Positions 50,788 through 63,354 of a stretch of DNA of 64,000 nt are shown here, in pieces. The DNA is from Hydractinia symbiolongicarpus. Its lineage: Eukaryota > Cnidaria > Hydrozoa > Anthoathecata > Hydractiniidae. Every line of letters begins with the position of its first letter. Positions within the stretch are counted from its first letter, which is position 1. The stretch covers positions 27,754,501 through 27,818,500 of the forward strand of contig NC_079886.1 of NCBI RefSeq assembly GCF_029227915.1, given 5' to 3'. A program made the translations under genes and the position numbers. The notes under the pieces are model-generated. The model saw only the letters and a list, made by a program, of their open reading frames with translations, ran no database searches and had not been told where the DNA came from.

Positions 50788-53621
50788 GGCGATTAAACTT
50801 CTTATATTCAGCGTCTCATCAAAAATGAAATCATTTTTGAAAACTACAAGTGTCATGCGTTTTAGTGGTGAAAATATAATTTAAAGAATCGTTCGGGAAA
50901 TGAGTTTACTCCCTGCTTGCTTTCTTTGTATACTTTTGACTATACGGGCCGTTCCGGGATTTAGGGGAAATCGCGGGTTTTCGTTTGCCGGAGATTAAAC
51001 TCCTTTTATTCAGCGTCTCATCAAAAATGAAATCATTTTTGAAAACTACAAGTCTTATGCGTTTTAGTGGTGAAAAAATAATTTAAAAAATCGTTTGGTA
51101 AATGAGTTTACTCCCAGTTTACTTTCTTTCTATTCATTCGACTATACGGGTCAAGCCCGGGATTTACGGGAACTCCCGGGTTTTCGTTTGCCGGCGATTA
51201 AACTCCTTCTATTCAGCGTCTCATCAAAAATGAAATCATTTTTAAAAACTACAAGTCTCATGCGTTTTAGTGGTGAAAAAATAATTTAAAGAATCGTTCG
51301 GGAAATGAGTTTGCTCCCTGGGTACTTTCTTTGTATACTTTTGACTATACGGCCGAGTCCGGGATTTACGGGAAATCGTGGGTTTTCGTTTGCCGCCAAT
51401 TAAACTCCTTTTATTCAGCGTCTCATAAAAATGAAATCATTTTTGAAAACGACAAGTCTCATGCGTCTTAGTGGTAAAAAAATAATTTAAAAAATCGTTC
51501 GGAAAATGAGTTTACTCCCTGGGTACTTTCTTTGTATACATTCGACCATACGGGCCGAGTCCGGGATATACGGGAAAGCGCGGGTTTTCGTTTGCCGGCG
51601 ATTAAACTCCTTTTATTCAGCGTCTCATCAAAAATGAAATCAGTTTTGAAAACTACAAGTCTCATGCGTTTTAATAGTGAAGAAATAATTTAAAGAATCG
51701 TTCGGGAAATGAGTTTACTCCCTGGGTACTTTCTTTGTATACTTTTGACTATACGGGCCGAGTCTGGGATTTACGGAAAATCGCGGGTTTTCGTTTGCCG
51801 GCGATTAAACTCCTTTTATTCAGCGTGTCATCAAAAATTAAATCATTTTTAAAAACTACAAGTCTCATGCGTCTTAGTGGTAAAAAAATAATTTAAATAA
51901 TCGTTCGGGAAATGAGTTTACTCCCTGCGTACTTTCTTTGTATACTTTTGACTATACGGGCCGTTCCGGGATTTAGGGGAAATCGCGGGTTTTTGTTTGC
52001 CGGAGATTAAACTCCTTTTATTCAGCGTCTCATCAAAAATGAAATCATTTTTGAAAACTACAAGTCTTATGCGTTTTAGTGGTGAAAAAATAATTTGAAA
52101 AATCGTTTGGGAAATGAGTTTACTCCCAGTTTACTTTCTTTCTATTCATTCGACTATACGGGTCAAGCCCGGGATTTACGGGAACTCCCGGGTTTTCGTT
52201 TTCCGGCGATTAAACTTCTTATATTCAGCGTCTCATCAAAAATGAAATCATTTTTGAAAACTACAAGTGTCATGCGTTTTAGTGGTGAAAATATAATTTA
52301 AAGAATCGTTCGGGAAATGAGTTTACTCCCTGCGTACTTTCTTTGTATACTTTTGACTATACGGGCCGTTCCGGGATTTAGGGGAAATCGCGGGTTTTCG
52401 TTTGCCGGAGATTAAACTCCTTTTATTCAGCGTCTCATCAAAAATGAAATCATTTTTGAAAACTACAAGTCTTATGCGTTTTAGTGGTGAAAAAATAATT
52501 TAAAAAATCGTTTGGTAAATGAGTTTACTCCCAGTTTACTTTCTTTCTATTCATTCGACTATACGGGTCAAGCCCGGGATTTACGGGAACTCCCGGGTTT
52601 TCGTTTGCCGGCGATTAAACTCCTTTTATTCAGCGTCTCATCAAAAATGAAATCATTTTTAAAAACTACAAGTCTCATGCGTTTTAGTGGTGAAAAAATA
52701 ATTTAAAGAATCGTTCGGGAAATGAGTTTGCTCCCTGGGTACTTTCTTTGTATACTTTTGACTATACGGCCGAGTCCGGGATTTACGGGAAATCGTGGGT
52801 TTTCGTTTGCCGCCAATTAAACTCCTTTTATTCAGCGTCTCATAAAAATGAAATCATTTTTGAAAACGACAAGTCTCATGCGTCTTAGTGGTAAAAAAAT
52901 AATTTAAAAAATCGTTCGGAAAATGAGTTTACTCCCTGGGTACTTTCTTTGTATACATTCGACCATACGGGCCGAGTCCGGGATATACGGGAAAGCGCGG
53001 GTTTTCGTTTGCCGGCGATTAAACTCCTTTTATTCAGCGTCTCATCAAAAATGAAATCAGTTTTGAAAACTACAAGTCTCATGCGTTTTAATAGTGAAGA
53101 AATAATTTAAAGAATCGTTCGGGAAATGAGTTTACTCCCTGGGTACTTTCTTTGTATACTTTTGACTATACGGGCCGAGTCTGGGATTTACGGAAAATCG
53201 CGTGTTTTCGTTTGCCGGCGATTAAACTCCTTTTATTCAGCGTGTCATCAAAAATTAAATCATTTTTAAAAACTACAAGTCTCATGCGTCTTAGTGGTAA
53301 AAAAATAATTTAAATAATCGTTCGGGAAATGAGTTTACTCCCTGCGTACTTTCTTTGTATACTTTTGACTATACGGGCCGTTCCGGGATTTAGGGGAAAT
53401 CGCGGGTTTTTGTTTGCCGGAGATTAAACTCCTTTTATTCAGCGTCTCATCAAAAATGAAATCATTTTTGAAAACTACAAGTCTTATGCGTTTTAGTGGT
53501 GAAAAAATAATTTGAAAAATCGTTTGGGAAATGAGTTTACTCCCAGTTTACTTTCTTTCTATTCATTCGACTATACGGGTCAAGCCCGGGATTTACGGGA
53601 ACTCCCGGGTTTTCGTTTGCC
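50788..53621 (+). repeat. 7-mer (1,417 bp) tandem duplication
   Basis: Positions from about 50,788 match those 1,417 bp downstream. Paired private variants include GTTTTCCGGCG with CTTCTTATATTC, GTTTGGTAAATGAG (51,090 and 52,507), CTCATAAAAATG (a 2-base loss), TACGGCCGAG and TTTTAATAGTGAAGAAA. The period is 4 bases short of 7 x 203 because of these small deletions. The left junction of the second copy lies in the hybrid monomer 52,114-52,316. Confidence 0.85.
52114..52316 (+). repeat. Hybrid monomer at the 7-mer duplication junction
   Basis: The left part matches the CTTTCTATTC / GTCAAGCCCGGG / GGAACTCCCGGG monomer seen near 48,490. The right part, from TTTTCCGGCGATT with CTTCTTATATTC and AAGTGTCATGCG, matches the monomer near 50,785. 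The switch lies between about 52,191 and 52,201, within GGGTTTTCG. No flanking repeat or foreign sequence is present, which fits exchange between misaligned monomers. Confidence 0.7.
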
Positions 53622-56574
53622 GGCGATTAAACTCCTTTTATTCAGCGTCTCATTAAAAATGAAATCAGTTTTGAAAACTACAAGTCTCATGCGTTTTAGT
53701 GGTGAAAAAATAATTTAAAGAATCGTTCGGGAAATGAGTTTGCTCCCTGGGTACTTTCTTTGTATACTTTTGACTATACGGGCCGAGTCCGGGATTTACG
53801 GGAAATCGTGGGTTTTCGTTTGCCGGCAATTAAACTCCTTTTATTCAGCGTCTCATCAAAAATGAAATCATTTTTAAAAACGACAAGTCTCATGCGTCTT
53901 AGTGGTAAAAAAATAATTTAAAAAATCGTTCGGAAAATGAGTTTACTCCCTGGGTACTTTCTTTGTATACATTCGACTATACGGGCCGAGTCCGGGATAT
54001 ACGGGAAAGCGCGGGTTTTCGTTTGCCGGCGATTAAACTCCTTTTATTCAGCGTCTCATCAAAAATGAAATCAGTTTTGAAAACTACAAGTCTCATGCGT
54101 TTTAATAGTGAAGAAATAATTTAAAGAATCGTTCGGGAAATGAGTTTACTCCCTGGGTACTTTCTTTGTATACTTTTGACTATACGGGCCGAGTCTGGGA
54201 TTTACGGAAAATCGCGGGTTTTCGTTTGCCGGCGATTAAACTCCTTTTATTCAGCGTGTCATCAAAAATTAAATCATTTTTAAAAACTACAAGTCTCATG
54301 CGTCTTAGTGGTAAAAAAATAATTTAAAAAATCGTTCGGGAAATGAGTTTACTCCCTTCGTACTTTCTTTGTATACTTTTGACTATACGGGCCGTTCCGG
54401 GATTTAGGGGAAATCGCGGGTTTTTGTTTGCCGGAGATTAAACTCCTTTTATTCAGCGTCTCATCAAAAATGAAATCATTTTTGAAAACTACAAGTCTTA
54501 TGCGTTTTAGTGGTGAAAAAATAATTTGAAAAATCGTTTGGGAAATGAGTTTACTCCCAGTTTACTTTCTTTCTATTCATTCGACTATACGGGTCAAGCC
54601 CGGGATTTACGGGAACTCCCGGGTTTTCGTTTGCCGGCGATTAAACTCCTTTTATTCAGCGTCTCATTAAAAATGAAATCAGTTTTGAAAACTACAAGTC
54701 TCATGCGTTTTAGTGGTGAAAAAATAATTTAAAGAATCGTTCGGGAAATGAGTTTGCTCCCTGGGTACTTTCTTTGTATACTTTTGACTATACGGGCCGA
54801 GTCCGGGATTTACGGGAAATCGTGGGTTTTCGTTTGCCGGCAATTAAACTCCTTTTATTCAGCGTCTCATCAAAAATGAAATCATTTTTAAAAACGACAA
54901 GTCTCATGCGTCTTAGTGGTAAAAAAATAATTTAAAAAATCGTTCGGAAAATGAGTTTACTCCCTGGGTACTTTCTTTGTATACATTCGACTATACGGGC
55001 CGAGTCCGGGATATACGGGAAAGCGCGGGTTTTCGTTTGCCGGCGATTAAACTCCTTTTATTCAGCGTCTCATCAAAAATGAAATCATTTTTGAAAACTA
55101 CAAGTGTCATGCGTTTTAGTGGTGAAAATATAATTTAAAGAATCGTTCGGGAAATGAGTTTACTCCCTGCGTACTTTCTTTGCTTACTTTTGACTATACG
55201 GGCCGGTTCCGGGATTTAGGGGAAATCGCGGGTTTTCGTTTGCCAGAGATTAAACTCCTTTTATTCAGCGTCTCATCAAAAATGAAATCATTTTTGAAAA
55301 CTACAAGTCTCATGCGTCTTAGTGGTAAAAAAATAATTTAAAAAATCGTTCGGAAAATGAGTTTACTCCCTGGGTACTTTCTTTGTATACATTCGACTAT
55401 ACGGGCCGAGTCCGGGATATACGGGAAAGCGCGGGTTTTCGTTTGCCGGCGATTAAACTCCTTTTATTCAGCGTCTCATCAAAAATGAAATCAGTTTTGA
55501 AAACTACAAGTCTCATGCGTTTTAATGGTGAAAATATAATTTAAAGAATCGTTCGGGAAATGAGTTTACTCCCTGCGTACTTTTTTTGCTTACTTTTGAC
55601 TATACGGACCGGTTCCGGGATTTTGGGGAAATCGCGGGTTTTCGTTTGCCAGAGATTAAACTCCTTTTATTCAGCGTCTCATCAAAAATGAAATCATTTT
55701 TGAAAACTACAAGTCTCATGCGTCTTAGTGGTAAAAAAATAATTTAAAAAATCGTTCGGAAAATGAGTTTACTCCCTGGGTACTTTCTTTGTATACATTC
55801 GACTATACGGGCCGAGTCCGGGATATACGGGAAAGCGCGGGTTTTCGTTTGCCGGCGATTAAACTCCTTTTATTCAGCGTCTCATCAAAAATGAAATCAG
55901 TTTTGAAAACTACAAGTCTCATGCGTTTTAATGGTGAAAAAATAATTTAAAGAATCGTTCGGGAAATGAGTTTACTCCCTGGGTACTTTCTTTGTACACT
56001 TTTGACTATACGGGCCGAGTCTGGGATTTACAGGAAATCGCGGGTTTTCGTTTGCCGGCGATTAAACTCCTTTTATTCAGCGTCTCATCAAAAATTAAAT
56101 CATTTTTAAAAACTACAAGTCTCATGCGTCTTAGTGGTAAAAAAATAATTTAAAAAATCGTTCGGGAAATGAGTTTACTCCCTGGGTACTTTCTTTGTAT
56201 ACATTCGACTATACGGGCCAAGCCCGGGATTTACGGGAAATCGCGGGTTTTCGTTTGCCGGCGATTCAACTTCTTTTATTCAGCGTCTCATCAAAAATGA
56301 AATCATTTTTGAAAACTACAAGTGTCATGCTTTTTAGTGGTGAAAATATAATTTAAAGAATCGTTCGGGAAATGAGTTTACTCCCTGTGTACTTTCTTTG
56401 CTTACTTTTGACTATACGGGCCGGTTCCGGGATTTAGGGGAAATCGCGGGTTTTCGTTTGCCAGAGATTAAACTCCTTTTATTCAGCGTCTCATCAAAAA
56501 TGAAATCATTTTTGAAAATTACAAGTCTCATGCGTTTTAGTGGCGAAAAAATAATTTAAAAAACCGTTCGGGAA

Positions 56575-56747
56575 ATGAGTTTACTCCCTGGGTGCTTTCT
56601 TTGTTTACATTCGACTATACGGGCCAAGCCCTTGCCGGCGATTAAACTTCTTTTATACAGCGTCTCATCAAAAATGAAATTATTTTTAAAAACTACATGT
56701 CTCATGCGTTTTAGTGGTGAAAAATAATTTAAAGAATAGTTCGGGAA
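56575..56747 (+). repeat. Short monomer with 29 bp internal deletion (copy 2)
   Basis: This has the same deletion junction as at 50,174/50,175, 6,457 bp downstream, with identical companion variants. It belongs to the domain 9 duplication rather than an independent deletion. Confidence 0.85.
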
Positions 56748-58777
56748 ATGAGTTTACTCCCTGCGTACTTTCTTTGTACACATTTGACTATACGGGCCGA
56801 GTCTGGGATTTACGGGAAATCGCGGGTTTTCGTTTGCCGGAGATTAACCTCCTTTTATTCAGCGTCTCATCAAGAATGAAATCGTTTTTGAAAACTACAA
56901 GTCTTATGCGTTTTAGTGGTAAAAAATTAATTTAAAAAATCGTTCGGGAAATGAGTTTACTCCCAGTTTACTTTCTTTCTATACATTCGACTATACGGGT
57001 CAAGCCCGGGATTTACGGTAACTCCCGGGTTTTCGTTTGCCGGCGATTAAACTCCTTTTATTCAGCGTCTCATCAAAAATGAAATCATTTTTGAAAACTA
57101 CAAGTCTCATGCGTTTTAGTGGTGAAAAAATAATTTAAAAAATCGTTCGGGAAATGAGTTTACTCCCTGGGTACTTTCTTTGTATACATTCGACTATACG
57201 GGCCAAGCCCGGGATTTACGGGAAATCACGGGTTTTCGTTTTCCGGCGATTAAACTTCTTATATTCAGCGTCTCATCAAAAATGAAATCATTTTTGAAAA
57301 CTACAAGTGTCATGCGTTTTAGTGGTGAAAATATAATTTAAAGAATCGTTCGGGAAATGAGTTTACTCCCTGCGTACTTTCTTTGTATACTTTTGACTAT
57401 ACGGGCCGTTCCGGGATTTAGGGGAAATCGCGGGTTTTCGTTTGCCGGAGATTAAACTCCTTTTATTCAGCGTCTCATCAAAAATGAAATCATTTTTGAA
57501 AACTACAAGTCTTATGCGTTTTAGTGGTGAAAAAATAATTTAAAAAATCGTTTGGTAAATGAGTTTACTCCCAGTTTACTTTCTTTCTATTCATTCGACT
57601 ATACGGGTCAAGCCCAGGATTTACGGGAACTCCCGGGTTTTCGTTTGCCGGCGATTAAACTCCTTTTATTCAGCGTCTCATCAAAAATGAAATCATTTTT
57701 AAAAACTACAAGTCTCATGCGTTTTAGTGGTGAAAAAATAATTTAAAGAATCGTTCGGGAAATGAGTTTGCTCCCTGGGTACTTTCTTTGTATACTTTTG
57801 ACTATACGGGCCGAGTCCGGGATTTACGGGAAATCGTGGGTTTTCGTTTGCCGCCAATTAAACTCCTTTTATTCAGCGTCTCATCAAAAATGAAATCATT
57901 TTTGAAAACGACAAGTCTCATGCGTCTTAGTGGTAAAAAAATAATTTAAAAAATCGGTTGGAAAATGAGTTTACTCCCTGGGTACTTTCTTTGTATACAT
58001 TCGACCATACGGGCCGAGTCCGGGATATACGGGAAAGCGCGAGTTTTCGTTTGCCGGCGATTAAACTCCTTTTATTCAGCGTCTCATCAAAAATGAAATC
58101 AGTTTTGAAAACTACAAGTCTCATGCGTTTTAATAGTGAAGAAATAATTTAAAGAATCGTTCGGGAAATGAGTTTACTCCCTGGGTACTTTCTTTGTATA
58201 CTTTTGACTATACGGGCCGAGTCTGGGATTTACGGAAAATCGCGGGTTTTCGTTTCCCGGCGATTAAACTCCTTTTATTCAGCGTGTCATCAAAAATTAA
58301 ATCATTTTTAAAAACTACAAGTCTCATGCGTCTTAGTGGTAAAAAAATAATTTAAAAAATCGTTCGCGAAATGAGTTTACTCCCTGGGTACTTTCTTTGT
58401 ATACATTCGACTATACGGGACAAGCCCGGGATTTACGGGAAATCGCGGGTTTTCGTTTGCCGGCGATTAAACTTCTTTTATTCAGCGTCTCATCAAAAAT
58501 GAAATTATTTTTGAAAACTACAAGTGTCATGCGTTTTAGTGGTGAAAATATAATTTAAAGAATCGTTCGGGAAATAAGTTTACTCCCTGCGTACTTTCTT
58601 TGCTTACTTTTGACTATACAGGCCAGTTCCGGGATTTAGGGGAAATCGCGGGTTTTCGTTTGCCGGAGATTAAACTCCTTTTATACAGCGTCTCATCAAA
58701 AATGAAATCATTTTTGAAAACTACAAGTCTCATGCGTTTTAGTGGCGAAAAAATAATTTAAAAAATCGTTCGGGAAA

Positions 58778-58949
58778 TGAGTTTACTCCCTGGGTGCTTT
58801 CATTGTTTACATTCGACTATACGGGCCAAGCCCTTGCCGGCAATTAAACTTCTTTTATACAGCGTCTCATCAAAAATGAAATTATTTTTAAAAACTACAT
58901 GTCTCATGCGTTTTAGTGGTGAAAAATAATTTAAAGAATCGTTCGGGAA
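58778..58949 (+). repeat. Short monomer with 29 bp internal deletion (copy 3)
   Basis: The same junction appears with TTGCCGG at 58,834, 2,202 bp after copy 2. It adds CATTGTTTAC and GGCAATTAAAC variants of its own, so it has diverged slightly. Edges are approximate. Confidence 0.8.
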
Positions 58950-60775
58950 ATGAGTTTACTCCCTGCGTACTTTCTTTGTATACATTTGACTATACGGGCC
59001 GAGTCTGGGATTTACGGGAAATCGCGGGTTTTCGTTTGCCGGAGATTAAACTCCTTTTATTCAGCGTCTCATCAAGAATGAAATCGTTTTTGAAAACTAC
59101 AAGTCTTATGCGTTTTAGTGGTAAAAAATTAATTTAAAAAATCGTTCGGGAAATGAGTTTACTCCCAGTTTACTTTCTTTCTATACATTCGACTATACGG
59201 GTCAAGCCCGGGATTTACGGGAACTCCCGGGTTTTCGTTTGCCGGCGATTAAACTCCTTTTATTCAGCGTCTCATCAAAAATGAAATCATTTTTGAAAAC
59301 TACAAGTCTCATGCGTTTTAGTGGTGAAAAAATAATTTAAAAAATCGTTCGGGAAATGAGTTTACTCCCTGGGTACTTTCTTTGTATACATTCGACTATA
59401 CGGGCCAAGCCCGGGATTTACGGGAAATCGCGGGTTTTCGTTTGCCGGCGATTAAACTTCTTATATTCAGCGTCTCATCAAAAATGAAATCATTTTTGAA
59501 AACTACAAGTGTCATGCGTTTTAGTGGTGAAAATATAATTTAAAGAATCGTTCGGGAAATGAGTTTACTCCCTGCATACTTTCTTTGTATACTTTTGACT
59601 ATACGGGCCGTTCCGGGATTTAGGGGAAATCGCAGGTTTTCGTTTGCCGGAGATTAAACTCCTTTTATTCAGCGTCTCATCAAAAATGAAATCATTTTTG
59701 AAAACTACAAGTCTTATGCGTTTTAGTAGTGAAAAAATAATTTAAAAAAACGTTTGGGAAATGAGTTTACTCCCAGTTTACTTTCTTTCTATTCATTCGA
59801 CTATACGGGTCAAGCCCAGGATTTACGTAAACTCCCGGGTTTTCGTTTGCCGGCGATTAAACTCCTTTTATTCAGCGTCTCATCAAAAATGAAATCATTT
59901 TTGAAAACTACAAGTCTCATGCGTTTTAGTGGTGAAAAAATAATTTAAAGAATCGTTCGGGAAATGAGTTTACTCCCTGGGTACTTTCTTTGTATACTTT
60001 TGACTATACGGGCCGAGTCTGGGATTTACGGGAAATCGCGGGTTTTTGTTTGCCGGCGATTAAACTCCTTTTATTCAGCGTCTCATCAAAAATGAAGTCA
60101 TTTTTAAAAACTACAATTCTCATGCGTCTTAGTGGTGAAAAAATAATTTAAAAAATCGTTCGGGAAATGAGTTTACTCCCTGGGTACTTTCTTTGTATAC
60201 ATTCGACTATACGGGCTAAGCCCGGGATTTACGGGAAATCGCGGGTTTTCGTTTGCCGGCGATTAAACTTCTTTTATTCAGCGTCTCATCAAAAATGAAA
60301 TCATTTTTGAAAACTACAAGTCTCATGCGTTTTAGTGGTGAAAAAATAATTTAAAGAATCGTTCGGGAAATGAGTTTACTCCCTGGGTACTTTCTTTGTA
60401 TACTTTTGACTATACGGGCCGAGTCTGGGATTTACGGGAAATCGCGGGTTTTTGTTTGCCGGCGATTAAACTCCTTTTATTCAGCGTCTCATCAAAAATG
60501 AAGTCATTTTTAAAAACTACAATTCTCATGCGTCTTAGTGGTGAAAAAATAATTTAAAAAATCGTTCGGGAAATGAGTTTACTCCCTGGGTACTTTCTTT
60601 GTATACATTCGACTATACGGGCTAAGCCCGGGATTTACGGGAAATCGCGGGTTTTCGTTTGCCGGCGATTAAACTTCTTTTATTCAGCGTCTCATCAAAA
60701 ATGAAATCATTTTTGAAAACTGCAAGTGTCATGCGTTTTAGTGGTGAAAATATAATTTAAAAAATCGTTCGGAAA

Positions 60776-60950
60776 ATGAGTTTAATCCCTGGGTGCTTTC
60801 TTTGTTTACATTCGACTATACGGGCCAAGCCCTTGCCGGCGATTAAACTTCTTTTATACAGCGTCTCATCAAAAATGAAATTATTTTTAAAAACTACAAG
60901 TCTCATGCGTTTTAGTGGTGAAAAATAATTTAAAGAATCGTTCGGGAAAT
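60776..60950 (+). repeat. Short monomer with 29 bp internal deletion (copy 4)
   Basis: The same junction appears with TTGCCGG at 60,833, 1,999 bp after copy 3, with a private TTTAATCCC change near its start. It heads the block that recurs 2,404 bp further on. Edges are approximate. Confidence 0.8.
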
Positions 60951-63179
60951 GAGTTTACTCCCTGCGTACTTTCTTTGTATACATTTGACTATACGGGCCG
61001 AGTCTGGGATTTACGGGAAATCGCGGGTTTTCGTTTGCCGGAGATTAAACTCCTTTTATTCAGCGTCTCATCAAGAATGAAATCGTTTTTGAAAACTACA
61101 AGTCTTATGCGTTTTAGTTGTAAAAAATTAATTTAAAAAATCGTTCGGGAAATGAGTTTACTCCCAGTTTACTTTCTTTCTATACATTCGACTATACGGG
61201 TCAAGCCCGGGATTTACGGGAACTCCCGGGTTTTCGTTTGCTGGCGATTAAACTCCTTTTATTCAGCGTCTCATCAAAAATGAAATCATTTTTGAAAACT
61301 ACAAGTCTCATGCGTCTTAGTGGTAAAAAAATAATTTAAAAAATCGTTCGGGAAATGAGTTTACTCCCTGGGTACTTTCTTTCTATACATTCGACTATAC
61401 GGGTCAAGCCCGGGATTTACGGGAACTCCCGGGTTTTCGTTTGCCGGCGATTAAACTCTTTTTATTCAGCGTCTCATCAAAAATGAAATCATTTTTGAAA
61501 ACTACAAGTCTCATGCGTTTTAGTGGTGAAAAAATAGTTTAAAAAATCGTTCGGAAAAAGAGTTTACTCCCTGGGTACTTTCTTTGTATACATTCGACTA
61601 TACGGGCCGAGTCCGAGATATACGGGAAAGCGCGGGTTTTCGTTTGCCGGCGATTAAACTCCTTTTATTCAGCGTCTCATCAAAAATGAAATCATTTTTG
61701 AAAACTACAAGTCTCATGCGTCTTAGTGGTAAAAAAATAATTTAAAAAATCGTTCGGGAAATGAGTTTACTCCTTGGGTACTTTCTTTCTATACATTCGA
61801 CTATACGGGTCAAGTCCGGGATTTACGGGAACTCCCGGGTTTTCGTTTGCCGGCGATTAAACTCTTTTTATTCAGCGTCTCATCAAAAATGAAATCATTT
61901 TTGAAAACTACAAGTCTCATGCGTTTTAGTGGTGAAAAAATAATTTAAAAAATCGTTCGGAAAATGAGTTTACTCCCTGGGTACTTTCTTTGTATACATT
62001 CGACTATACGGGCCGAGTCCGGGATACACGGGAAAGCGCGGGTTTTCGTTTGTCGGCGATTAAACTCCTTTTATTCAGCGTCTCATCAAAAATGAAATTA
62101 TTTTTAAAAACTACAAGTCTCATGCGTTTTAGTGGTGAAAATATAATTTAAAGAATCGTTCGGGAAATGAGTTTACTCCCTGCGTACTTTTTTTGTATAC
62201 TTTTGACTATACGGGCCGTTCCGGGATTTAGGTGAAATCGCGGGTTTTCGTTTGCCGGAGATTAAACTCCTTTTATTCAGCGTCTCATCAAAAATGAAAT
62301 CATTTTTGAAAACTACAAGTCTTATGCGTTTTAGTGGTGAAAAAATAATTTAAAGAATCGTTCGGGAAATGAGTTTACTCCCTGGGTACTTTCTTTGTAT
62401 ACATTCGACTATACGGGCCGAGTCCGGGATACACGGGAAAGCGCGGGTTTTCGTTTGCCGGCGATTAAACTCCTTTTATTCAGCGTCTCATCAAAAATGA
62501 AATTATTTTTAAAAACTACAAGTCTCATGCGTTTTAGTGGTGAAAATATAATTTAAAGAATCGTTCGGGAAATGAGTTTACTCCCTGCGTACTTTCTTTG
62601 TATACTTTTGACTATACGGGCCGTTCCGGGATTTAGGTGAAATCGCGGGTTTTCGTTTGCCGGAGATTAAACTCCTTTTATTCAGCGTCTCATCAAAAAT
62701 GAAATCATTTTTGAAAACTACAAGTCTTATGCGTTTTAGTGGTGAAAAAATAATTTAAAGAATCGTTCGGGAAATGAGTTTACTCCCTGGGTACTTTCTT
62801 TGTATACTTTTGACTATACGGGCCGAGTCTGGGATTTACGGGAAATCGCGGGTTTTCGTTTGCCGGCGATTAAACTCCTTTTATTCAGCGTCTCATCAAA
62901 AATGAAGTCATTTTTAAAAACTACAATTCTCATGCGTCTTAGTGGTGAAAAAATAATTTAAAAAATCGTTCGGGAAATGAGTTTACTCCCTGGGTACTTT
63001 CTTTGTATACATTCGACTATACGGGCCAAGCCCGGGATTTACGGGAAATCGCGGGTTTTCGTTTGCCGGCGATTAAACTTCTTTTATTCAGCGTCTCATC
63101 AAAAATGAAATCATTTTTGAAAACTGCAAGTGTCATGCGTTTTAGTGGTGAAAATATAATTTAAAAAATCGTTCGGAAA

Positions 63180-63354
63180 ATGAGTTTACTCCCTGGGTGC
63201 TTTCTTTGTTTACATTCGACTATACGGGCCAAGCCCTTGCCGGCGATTAAACTTCTTTTATACAGCGTCTCATCAAAAATGAAATTATTTTTAAAAACTA
63301 CAAGTCTCATGCGTTTTAGTGGTGAAAAATAATATAAAGAATCGTTCGGGAAAT
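63180..63354 (+). repeat. Short monomer with 29 bp internal deletion (copy 5)
   Basis: The same junction appears with TTGCCGG at 63,237, 2,404 bp after copy 4. It is followed, as in the other copies, by a CCCTGCGTAC / GAGTCTGGG / AGAATGAAATCG monomer and then a GTCAAG / GGAACTCCCGG monomer. Edges are approximate. Confidence 0.8.

Larger units (their letters stand above)
48250..58350 (+). repeat. Domain 9: duplication of about 6.05-6.46 kb
   Basis: About 48,250-51,890 recurs at about 54,300-58,350. The offset is 6,051 bp on the left and 6,457 bp from GCTTACTTTTGAC onward (49,131 matches both 55,182 and 55,588). The 406 bp change is a dimer duplicated in the second copy. Shared private variants include GCTTACTTTT, the 29 bp deletion monomer (50,174 and 56,631), ACAACTACATGT-like changes near AAAACTACATGTCTC, and GATTAACCTCC. 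Between the copies, 50,788-52,204 is repeated at about 52,205-53,621 (7-mer, 1,417 bp), and a 5-mer step of 1,014 bp follows (53,512 to 54,526). Confidence 0.8.
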
